Notes under the pieces: model-generated | The model's database searches: none | What the model was told of the DNA's origin: nothing | Seen by the model: the letters and a program-made list of their open reading frames with translations, nothing else | Assembly: GCA_037954325.1 (NCBI GenBank) | Contig: JBBMNZ010000026.1 | Location: forward strand, 5,707,501 to 5,771,500 | Source of the DNA: Fistularia commersonii | Taxonomy: Eukaryota > Chordata > Actinopteri > Syngnathiformes > Fistulariidae | DNA: 64,000 bases | Direction of reading: 5' to 3' | Shown: in pieces, positions 49,501 through 59,411 of the stretch | How the letters are laid out: each line of letters begins with the position of its first letter | How positions within the stretch are numbered: position 1 is the stretch's first letter | Program-made: the position numbers and the translations under genes

Positions 49501-52143
49501 CCCTGTGTGACTGGCATGATTGTCGTCCTCACTGTGCGCCTCACTGTGATCGTTGCCTTCCTCAGCCCCCTTTCCCGGTCACACCAATGCAGTGATTGTA
49601 ACCCCATCACCTCTGAAAGCGGATGTGGGTCCGAACGCTAGGGTGATGATCACAACTCCTCATCTCGGCACCGTACGTCCTGAGCTCAATCGATCCCATC
49701 TCCATTGTTTTTATTCTCTCCCGAGATCTGACACATCTGTAAACACACGACTAAGAAAATCACAATTTAGATTTAAAAGTAACTGGATTTGAAGAAAGTC
49801 TAGCATGCTGTTTTTAGCGGATGTCAGTGTGTTGGTCCTTTTTGAAATGTTTCTCCGTGTATCTCAGCCTGCCGGTTTTCACGTCGTGCCTCAGACACAG
49901 ACAACCTCCCCGCCGATCAACCAGAAAGAAAAGGCCTATTCTTCCCAATGCAACAACCAAAAACCCTCTTCTAGTGCTGGTAAGAGTTCACTGTTGAGCA
50001 GCTGAGCTCTCCACTAGCATACCACCTGCTTCTACTAGAACACCTTTTATTTGTTGTCCACAGCTCACAGTCAGTCAGGATCTGGTCAGGGCTCACCCGG
50101 GCCTCTGGACCAAGCTCCCAGTCCCCAGTCGCTGATCAGCACCAGCAGTAGCAGCACCACTCCTCTGGTGAAAAATGAGCAAAATCAGGTATGCAAAAGC
50201 CTTTGTCAGTGTATTTTCATTGAAGGTTTTCTTGGGATTATACTAGCTCTCTACCCTCCATATGAAGTATGTTAAAAAATGCTAGCACTCGATGCATGTA
50301 GAAAACCATGTAAAACCAATTCCGCAAAACTATTTTTCAAAAAATACAACAAGAAAATAGATATCCACATGGTAAAAAAGTACTTGTCCTGTCAGTTAGT
50401 GTAAAATCATCCACCAGCATTTCTTTTATTTCTTTTTATGTTTTGTATTTTATCGTATATGTTGTACTGTATTTGTTTATTTTGTGTGTATATATCCTTA
50501 TTTACATTTTATATTATTATTATTTGCACACTTTTTGAATCTGTAATGCTGCTGTGACAATTGAATTTCCCTGTTCTGGCATCAATGAAGTCTATCCTAT
50601 CATAGTTTAATAATTGTAATAGCTTAGTAATCTCATTTTCTGATATATAATGTGAAATCGGTAAAACGTCCGCGTGTCGCGTCACAGAGCCGGAGGCGAA
50701 CGCACGTATCTGCAGAGCAAAAGAGACGAACACACATCAACATCGGCTTCAAAACCCTCTGCAGCCTGGTTCCCACTCTCAAATCCCAATCCAACGTAGG
50801 TTGGCTTTCATAAAACATCAGATTTTTGTGTCTGTTACATTTGTTGCTCTATCTGAAAGTCTTCTCCCAACTGTATTCCTGTGGATTTAGATCACCAATG
50901 CAGTAACCTTGCAGAAGACAGTGGATCACATCATGAAGCTCCAGCAGGAGAGGCAGCAGATGCAGGAAGAGGTGAAGAGACTACGAGAGGAGATAGAGGA
51001 GCTCAACACCTCCATAAAGTATGCGATCGCAACATCCATGCCTTTATGACCAACACAAGAGATGCGCGAATATTCATTGCATGTTGTCCACCTTTTGTCT
51101 GTGGTTCCACCGCAGCCTCTGTCATGAGCAGCTGCCCGCCACGGGGGTTCCCATCGCACGACACGACCACATGCAGGAGAAGTTCAGTGAATATGTCAAG
51201 AGCCGCACTCTTCAGAATTGGAAGTTCTGGATCGTATCCTTCATGACGAAAAAAGACAGTAAATATATGTTGCGTAAAAACCTGTTAGAATCTTTCCTTC
51301 AAGGCTAGAATGGCAGCTTGATCATGTCTCCATTTGCAGCCGCAACGTCTGCATTAACGTACATTTGAGAGACGGTGAATGATATTGAGGATTTAAGAGA
51401 GATCCGGTGTGGCCCTATCAGGGAAGTCATTTGGTTAAAACATTTTTTTCCACAAAAGATATTTCCATGCTCAACGCATTATTGTTTTTTTATTGCATTA
51501 ACAATTATGACAACAGCCACAAGGTGGCAGACCACAAAAAGCCAGGATAGGGTTACAGAGCACCATGGATTATTTATTTTTAAATTACAAATATAGGGAA
51601 CATAACAAATCTTATCCTTTTTTTTCTTCCTATCCCGTGCCATTTCTGCTGAGGCGGCTGCACGGTGAGCCACATAATTCTGGAGCATACAGACGCTTTT
51701 CCCATCGTGTTTGGGTTTTGTAATGGCTAGTAAACATGAACACAGAATTAAAACTAAAAATCAATTATATTTCAGAAGAAATATAATTCAAAAATATGAA
51801 TTAAGATTTGGAAGTTTTTTCAACTCATTTTGTCAAGGTTATTTAAAATGGGGCGAAAATTCAAAAGAAATAGAAATGTGTCTAATAATTTATTTGTTTA
51901 GGAAAGGAGACGATACATTTATAAGTTGACTTTATATATGCCATATATTTTTTTTTGTATATATATATCAATGTATGTAGTGTGTGTGTGTATATATTCA
52001 TATATATATGCATATATGCGTATTCATATATATGTATGTCTATATGCACATGTAGACATACATACATACATACATATATATATATTTACATATATATGTG
52101 AAAAAAATTCTGTGTGTGTTTGTGTGTGTGTATATATATGTAT

Positions 52144-52179
<36 letters not shown>

Positions 52180-53986
52180 GTATGTATGTATGTATATACA
52201 CAAAATACAGGAGACAAAACCAAGCTTATCTCATGAAATCATAAACTCAGAACCAAGTAAACTCACTCACAAGCACATTTTTAGGCAAAGCAAATGCGCT
52301 TTTCATCAGCTACTCAGACTTTGTGCGCCCTGTCCATCCAGCAGCCAATGTTCAGTCCTTATACAGAGGCAAAGAGAGGTGACGTACCCAAAAGCTGAGC
52401 TCACAACGTGAGCTAAAACACATTGCAATTCTTCGCCTCTCCCTCACGAAACCCTCAGAGAAAACTGGAAGCTGATATCTTCCACATCGATGCCAACAGA
52501 TTTGGAATTTATGAAATTGCTGGGATTTCTAATAACTTTGCTCGTGAAGCGTATATTCAAAATGTCAGCTTGCATTTCATCATGGAGATTCTTTAAGGGG
52601 AGTGGGGATGTTTGCTGCCAAAAAACCCATTTCTGAAAACAGAACTTTTATTAAATTCCTATCGCGGTAAAACACAAGTCAGGAAAAGCTATTTGAAAAA
52701 CTGCAAATTCAGCTGGCATCGATGTCTGAAGGATATGAAAAAAAAATAGTACAAATAGCAATAGTTGTTGTCACATTGTATTTTACAGTGGGGAAAATGG
52801 CTTTGGAGGTTATCACAGACCGATCTGTCCGCTTCCATACTCAGAGTTACTCAAAGGAACAAATGAGCAGTGACATATTGGATTGCGGTTGTATTTTCAG
52901 TCAGCAATTCCTCATCATCACTCCAGGACTCTCTTTATTTACGCCTAGTAAACTATTTTTCTTCTTTATTGCCGATGAGCACGAATCCATCTGTTGGTCG
53001 CATTTGTATCGTGATGATTTGCCGACCAAGTTCTGAGAACATTGAGAACTCACCACTTCCGACCGCACTTTTACCGATCCTTGACCGCCAACTCTCAGTT
53101 CAGCATCATCATCAAGCCTCTGTTCGAGTCCTTCAACGGGACGGTGCTGACCAGCAGCAGAGCCGAGCTGTGCCAGACCACGCTGCAGTGGCTCGACCAC
53201 CACTGCTCCCTCCCGGTGCTCAGACCCAGTAAGCCAAACGCGGTTCCTCCTGTTCTTGCATCGGTCGCACAGTTGTTTTTTGTCACCAGATAACCGAGTG
53301 TAACAGGAAGGATTTATCTCTGTCCATCCCAGGGCCTGTTCTGGTGAAGTGACAAGCTTGAAAGTTAGGCTTTGATAAGGCAGATAATGCGCCCCGCTGT
53401 CAATGGCATCCGTTCCGATTCTTTTTAATTCCCCTTCATCACATTACCGGCGGTGACACACACACCGGACCTGAGCAAAGTCCTGCAATACGAAGAATTT
53501 AGTTTTAAAATGCGTATCAATTTCCTCCTTCGCTGCAGATAAGAATTGCAGATAACGATCTGCGTGTCAATATAAATAGTCGAATTACGTATTCTATCAA
53601 TGCTTGGAAAAGTAATGACAATTCAACAAGACAAGGACAATCTTTGCTACATATGAATACAGGAGGCCAAATTTTGTTTGTGTATGAGTGTTGCCTCATT
53701 GTCACGGTGTCTATCTCAGCCTTGCAGCTCCTCTTGCCATTTCTCGGTTACTGATTTTCAAGTCATCGCTCTGATCTTTCAGGAAAAAAAAAAACATTGT
53801 GTCATGTGCTGAAAGACAAATGGCTGGACTTTCCAGCAATAGTGTCGATGTTTACATTTCATGCTTCGTTGTTTTTCAGTGGTCCTGAGCACTCTTCGTC
53901 AGCTGAGCACTACCACGTCTATCCTCAGCGATCCGTCCCTCCTGCCTAAAGAAGCCATCCAGGCCGTAACGCACGCTGACGTTTAA
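40509..53986 (+). CDS. mlxip: MLX-interacting protein (MondoA), bHLH-ZIP glucose-responsive transcription factor
   Basis: Seventeen exons join in frame to 861 residues: 40509-40831, 43986-44092, 44777-44862, 45308-45397, 45510-45551, 46620-46860, 47002-47091, 47257-47351, 48466-49042, 49566-49672, 49868-49979, 50064-50188, 50688-50795, 50891-51018, 51116-51233, 53099-53228 and 53880-53986. The N-terminal Mondo conserved regions are intact: SQVIHSGHFMVS, KKGYDFDTVNKQTCQTYRFG, SLTKLFECMTLAYSGKLVSP and KIRLNNAIWRAWYMQY. The activation segment NADMIQPGLIPLQPNLDFMD follows, then a Ser/Pro-rich middle. The bHLH has THVSAEQKRR (His-Glu-Arg contacts kept), then the leucine zipper LQKTVDHIMKLQQER and the dimerisation/cytoplasmic-localisation domain (ATGVPIARHD, TLQNWKFWI). 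MLXIP with MLX binds carbohydrate response elements. The GYDFDTVNKQTCQTY segment separates it from MLXIPL. Intron 15 is U12-type. Confidence 0.96.
40832..43985. other. mlxip: mlxip intron 1
   Basis: A 3.15-kb intron between a canonical GTACGT donor and TTTTTTCCAG acceptor. It contains one dispersed short retroposon tail (42701-42810). No independent gene was seen. Confidence 0.7.
42701..42810 (+). mobile_element. Short retroposon tail, copy 2
   Basis: Same family as 19151-19253: ATATCCAAATGCACTGCAGA, AAATTTC, CAGGGAAACAC and CATGTGACAATAAATGCTTT, in mlxip intron 1. Confidence 0.65.
45609..45671 (+). mobile_element. Short retroposon tail, copy 3 (5'-truncated)
   Basis: GGAATTTCATTGTACAGGGA, AACACATTACACTGTGCATG, then TGACAATAGATGCTTTGAAT matches the 3' part of copies 1 and 2. 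It lies in mlxip intron 5, behind a C-run. Confidence 0.65.
48020..48064. repeat. Short tandem repeat (TATAGGATAGT)n
   Basis: Three near-perfect copies of TATAGGATAGT in mlxip intron 8. Confidence 0.8.
51234..53098 (+). other. mlxip: U12-type intron of mlxip (intron 15)
   Basis: The donor reads GTATCCTTC directly after the TGGATC codons. TCCTTGAC at 53078-53085 is a perfect U12 branch-site match, its branch A 14 nt before the CTCAG acceptor. The intron is phase 0, between WKFWI and FSIIIKPLFE. The interior holds an AT/GT microsatellite region (about 51955-52200). Confidence 0.8.
51955..52200. repeat. (TA)n/(TG)n/(CATA)n complex microsatellite
   Basis: Alternating TATATG, CATACATA and GTGTGTG blocks with a (CA)n core near 52145-52160, in the mlxip U12-type intron. 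Confidence 0.85.
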
Positions 53987-56199
53987 CACCGTTCCCCTCA
54001 TCTGAAGCGTCTCCACGCTGCCCTCTGGACCCTCTTAAAATAGCTGCTGTCGAAACCTCGCCTCTCAGCGACATCACTACGTCCACAACAGAACACCCAA
54101 CTCTTCGGAGGGGAAAAACAAAATCAGTGAAAAACGGAACACGAAATGCAACAGTTTTACAACCCAGAATGTTGAGTCATCACCTGCTGGTTTCACCCAC
54201 AGGAAGCCTTTGACATCCAATGCGTGCATTTGGATCAGTTAAGCATGGGAGTTTTTTTTTTTTGTGTATTTCTAAGATTTCAACAGTAGCACTACATGCA
54301 CCCACTGACCCTACGATGACTTTTATCGCCAGGTGGCCTTTTTAAACAACTTTTTAAAAAAATGTTTTCCACGTCACGGATTCACACATTTGAAAAGGGA
54401 AATGTGGATGCACCGTTGCTTCGAACTATTTCTCCTGTGAGTGTGAGATATTTTTTTTTATTATTTTTTTTTTTAGAAGAATAGGAGACAGTGTTTGTAT
54501 CTTCTCAGATGCCTTCAACCTGGTTACATTGATCACTAACTCTGCCGATTCTCCCTTGAAAACAGGAGCTTTGTCTTATGTTCCATCCCTCGTTTTCTCA
54601 GGTGAATGTTATGCGACGGGGGTTCCTGGTTAATTTTCCGTCCATGTCTAACATCATCCTTCATGCTTTGCTTAGTCTGCCCATTTCCTGGTGAGCTAAG
54701 CTGCAGGTAGAAAGACGTCCCCTTGGAGACAGTTAGTTGCATGGGCAGGTTGCAGCACCATGGAGTGATATTACATACAGCCCTCATAGGGAGCATACGT
54801 GAAATTGCAGTAAAGATACAGTATAAATGTATCTCTATATTCACATGTACAGTGTTACAAGGTCTTTACTGAATGCACATTAGTCGTAGTAGATTTTCTA
54901 ATGTTTGTTTGTCACTCAGGGCTGCGCTTGCGAGCGTAATTATTGTACATTCAGCCATGAACAAATCCAGATCGGATCTTTTGCGAGCGTGGGAAAGGCA
55001 AAAAAAAAAAAAAAAAAATTGATTTTGAAGGGTACATCGAGCCGACACCCAGAAGAAAAGCAGCACACTGGAACAGACCGAGAGAGGTGCTTGAACAACT
55101 CCTTCGGGAGTTCAGTCCAATCGAACGATCCGCAGAAGGCCGAGACGCTTTGTCTCGAAAGTTTGTCCGACACGAGTATCTGATCTGTTTGTTTGTTTTT
55201 TAAATAAATTATTCATACAGGAGGTTGTTAAATTCCTCAGGCAGACTTTTTTGTGCTCTTTTTCCGCAAAACAGTTTACTTCAAGTTTTACATTTGATAG
55301 GATGCCTTTCATAAACAGGTGTGTGAAGAACGAGGTGTTTTCGGGGACACACACACACAAGCGTATTTCTATGGGAGTTTCTACCTTTTCTACAAGTAAT
55401 AATATTGTTAAAGATTAAGTGGTCAGTGAGAACCTCCTCAGTTCTTTGTAGACAAGACAGCTGGTGTCTTAGTGAAACACTCAATGCATGAATCATTATG
55501 TCAAATTAGATTTCATTTGCTTTTGGAAAACGCACTTCTGAACACCGGGATTTTGTGACACTTTTTCTTCCAGCGCACGAAGCACAAAAAGGTGACATTC
55601 TCCTGAAATTCACAATATACCACTGCAATAGCACGGATGTTTAATGTCACATGTGGGGTGGTTGTTTTTTTTTTTTTATTATCTTTACATTTTTTTTTTA
55701 CACCTTGCCTCCCCTTGTCTTTTTTTTTTCGGGAACTCACTGCAGTTTTCTGCTGTGAATCATGCTGGACACGGCAGCAGATCATCTCTGCCTACATTTT
55801 CTCCCAACTTGTATTTCACCTGTGCTTTAAAAAAAAAAGAAGTAAAGCTGTTTTCTTACACTATATCTGAGTGTTGATTTTTTTTTTTTCAACCCAAAGT
55901 TCACTGATGTTTCCAAAAAACAAACATTGAGATACCAATATCATTTTGAATCACAATAAAGGCAAAGTAAAAAGCTTTGTGATTTTTTTTCGCTTCATCA
56001 GCACTAGTTTTTCAGGTATTGGAACATGAAAAATGTCTAAATAACCTACAGACCCCAGCTGAGATGTTTGCAATTTGAATTAGGAGGGCATTTACATCAG
56101 AAACATTGCAAGTTGGAAGGTAACACATGATTCTCAATGGGCAAGTGGACGTATGAAAGTAGTCATGTCTAATTTGGACATTTACTTTCATTGCTGAAG

Positions 56200-56231
<32 letters not shown>

Positions 56232-56342
56232 TCCCAGCATATTCATACAGTTATAACTGTTCTATGAAATCTTATTTGCGAAGGGTTTTTCTTGTAATTC
56301 TACAGAGAGAAAACAATATTTCTAAATGCACTTCAAATCCAG
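53987..56342. other. mlxip 3' UTR and convergent intergenic DNA
   Basis: Plus-strand AATAAA signals at 55203-55208 and 55955-55960 are candidates for mlxip polyadenylation. Several homopolymer A or T runs occur, plus a (CA)n at about 56202-56232. No open frame here looks genuine. Confidence 0.5.
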
Positions 56343-56348
56343 TTTAAT
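56343..56348 (-). terminator. Possible polyadenylation signal of the cytokine-like gene
   Basis: A minus-strand ATTAAA about 160 bp past the stop codon at 56506. Confidence 0.45.
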
Positions 56349-56505
56349 TGACCCCAACACAAAGTGGAGTTGTACATATATGGAAGACCCCCAGCTCCCC
56401 ATTATATGTTTCTGCTTCTGCAGACAAATATAAATAGGCTTAAATAGGCATACCATTAAATAAATAACAATAAAAATATAAATAGCCATAGAGGTCCCTT
56501 GCAGA

Positions 56506-57817
56506 TCAGAAGTCACAGTGCACTTTTGTTGCGATTAAATTTTCCAACCATTTTCTACAGGCGTAAAAGATTCGCAGCCCCCTTCGTCTCTCTGCATAGA
56601 CATGAGAAAATGACACCTTCCGCTCGCATCTCGGGGGGTCGCCGTCCTGGTTTTCGCTCAGAAACGTCTGATCGACAGCTGCTTGGAACTGAGAATTAAA
56701 CTCCGTGATGTTGTTGATCAGCTCTTCTCCTTTGTAACTGATGATGGCCCCGATGATTAACGGAAGGTGGTTGTCGAGATAGTCGCTGATGGCGCAGGCC
56801 GACGCCTGAATCTCGGAGGTGTCGTTCCCAACAGGCAAAGTGATTCCCGGCACAGAATCGAGGCTATTCAGATCGTACACAAACGGGGGGCGTTTGCCAA
56901 ATGTGTAACTGATCTGGATGTGAGAGTAGAGGGGATTGAGACACTGATGGGTGTCAGAGGTCACATACTGGGGTCAAACTTCATCTTGTATTAAATATAT
57001 ATTGTGTTTGGTAATGCATGAGTAAGTACTTATTAAACAATCATATTATCGCTTGAGTTTGAATCTAATTCATAAATATACACATATGTCAAGGCCTTGT
57101 GATTTTATGTTTAATTTATACACTGATAGAATTATATTTGTAGATATCATTTAGCTGTAATTTTCCGAGATTTAACGGCCACATTTCTATTTGAGAAATG
57201 CTCAGCAATTTTGCTGTTGTTTTTTTTTCTCCCCAATATCACTTCATGTACAGGCTGAAAGAAATATTTAGTGGGAAGGGAAATTGCATGAACACAAAGA
57301 TGAGGTAATGTGAAACAAATGACCCCTCTGGCAGGATTAAAGTAAGTTCATGCATTATTGAATAAAAAAGCAATGGGTTACAGAACTTGTGATACTGCTA
57401 TTTTTCCCTAATGTTATTGGTATTACTAGTTTTAAGTATGTAACAATAATAAGGTAATAATAGAAAAATTGTATGTTTTTGTGAAACATCTCCTTCAGAG
57501 GCATACGCTACTAGAAAAGTTCATTACAAAATACGGGTACTTACATAATCTTTTTCCGCCATTTCTAAATTACACAAAATAAATTGCAGTTTGATCATCT
57601 GCTCTCGAAGCTTCTCAATGTAGGAAGGTCTGGAGGCCACAATGAGCATCAACATGATGCAGATGTGCAGGAGCTCTGAATGAAAGTGAAAGACAAAATG
57701 TTAAGGTCATGATCCGTGGAGGACATCAACCAACCTTAGCCTCCGCTGTGCAGAAACGCCACATGTGTGGAGGAGCAGAAATTCCTCCACAAATAGCTTA
57801 CCTTTACTCCGAGACAT
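56506..57817 (-). CDS. Putative secreted four-helix cytokine, IL-31-like by position (IL-6/LIF superfamily)
   Basis: Three exons, 57817-57802 (16 nt), 57675-57545 (131 nt) and 56967-56506 (462 nt), join in frame to 202 residues with consensus donors and acceptors (phases 1 and 0). The N-terminus, MSRSKELLHICIMLMLIVAS, is a plausible signal peptide with a hydrophobic core at residues 7-19. The mature part begins with an amphipathic segment (YIEKLREQMIKLQFILCNLE), suited to helix A. It ends with a basic amphipathic segment (RGLRIFYACRKWLENLIA), suited to helix D. There are six mature cysteines and two sequons (NDT and NIT). A tiny first exon, short second and long third exon is the layout of LIF, OSM and CLCF1. 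Mammalian IL31 lies in the same place and orientation, between MLXIP and LRRC43. That the gene is real and secreted is well supported; cytokine identity is inference, since I recognise no clear sequence match. Confidence 0.7.
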
Positions 57818-58639
57818 GGTGTGTGTATTGTTGGTTTATTTTCTACAAACACTCGGTGTATATATAGCTGATGCCATCTGTAGGCCTATGACGCCCTTGT
57901 GCCACTATCACCCCAAAAATCTGGAAAGTTACGTTTCTATTTGTAAGTGTCGTGTCGCTAAGAACCCACACTTTTGGGTTTTTAGTGTGTGTGTGTGTGT
58001 GTGGGGGGGTCGACTGCACAATGCCGCAAGGTTTTCAAAGATGATTAGTGCTTGATGAAAACAGTAAATTCTGCAGTTGCAAAACCCGCCACATAATCTC
58101 AAAAGTAAACCACCTGAAAGAATCAGAAAAGAAATCATGACGATGATGCCACTGATTCCTGAGGGAACATACTGAACACAGTTTATCTTATCTGCTTGCA
58201 AGAGCGAGAATCCCCCCTCTGTGCTTTTCCCCTCATTGTCTGGTCCATCGGTGAAGATGCCAAGAGTGGCACGTCTCCTCACTCAATCCAGATTCAATGC
58301 GACACGTCACCGTTCCTTTTCCTGTTGCATCTGACTGTTGTCTAAACAAAACCGCTTTTACTGTACATTTCACAACCGGGGTCAGATCAAGAATGCAAGC
58401 GGGTGGCGGGTCCATCAATTAAGAGCACCTGGATAAATAAACGGAGAGTGAAAGTATGTTTGCTGGGATTCACAAGATAGCATTGCTTTAAAAAAAAAAA
58501 AAAAAAGAGTTTGGCCTTGCCTGACATTAATTGCTGTTTTATTTCAGGTCTGACTATCAGTCTTTTACATGATGGTGTTTCACTCCAGAGCCTCGGGATC
58601 AAATGTTATAAACCTGTCAGAGGTTTTTATTTGCATGCA
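57818..58639. other. Intergenic DNA upstream of the cytokine-like gene
   Basis: Presumed promoter of the minus-strand gene starting at 57817. A short GT/G run is at 57985-58008. Open frames at 57.9-58.4 kb show no homology. A short poly(A) run is near 58489-58506. Confidence 0.4.
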
Positions 58640-58641
58640 CT

Positions 58642-58721
<80 letters not shown>

Positions 58722-58770
58722 TCCCCCTTATGACATACTATTTCAAAGTGTATCAACAGCCGAGCCCTTG

Positions 58771-58868
<98 letters not shown>

Positions 58869-58881
58869 CCCTTATGACATA

Positions 58882-58922
<41 letters not shown>

Positions 58923-58980
58923 CACACACAGTCCCCCTTATGACGTACCATTTCAAAGTGTATCAACAGCAGAGCCCTTG

Positions 58981-59029
<49 letters not shown>
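58640..59029. repeat. Compound minisatellite: (CA)n blocks alternating with a unique 45-55 bp spacer
   Basis: Four (CA)n blocks (about 58644-58720, 58771-58863, 58884-58930 and 58983-59028) are separated by copies of one spacer. The spacer contains CCCCCTTATGACATACTATT, TCAAAGTGTATCAACAGC and GAGCCCTTGAA. The middle spacer is truncated. Confidence 0.95.
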
Positions 59030-59411
59030 GCCCCCTTTCTGACATCAGCCTCATTCATTAAATTGAAAATGTGTCTAGGTTCATGACTATAGTCAAAATT
59101 AATAATAAAAAAAAAAGTTGTTTTTCCTCCAGGTTTCAGTACCACACATGCCTTGTTTTGAGGTCTTTAAAAAAAGAATTATATTTGCAGTGGTTTTTAT
59201 CAAGTCATTAATATTTGATCGTGACCACACTCGATGCAGCCTTCCCGGAAGGAGCCCCTGCTGTTGCTCGGCAACCGTTCTAAACAAATGTCAAGGCTTT
59301 TTCCTTGCAAGACTGACAATGGAAGAAATGGCAACCGAGCTGTGTTTCTGTTTAAAAACAAAGCAAAGCATTTCTGTTAGATACCGTTGACGTTCTCGTC
59401 CCGCCGTGAGC

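Noticed and set aside
51926..52411. 161-residue open frame on the plus strand
   Set aside because: Lies in an AT/GT microsatellite inside the mlxip U12-type intron; composition follows the repeat.
40509..53986. Identification as MLXIPL (ChREBP) instead of MLXIP
   Set aside because: The N-terminal GYDFDTVNKQTCQTY segment is MondoA-specific and the neighbours fit human 12q24.31. The helix 1-loop text (GFKTL) is somewhat ChREBP-like but does not outweigh this.
58511..59061. Open frames of 85-130 residues
   Set aside because: Purely microsatellite translations (His-Thr or Cys-Val repeats).
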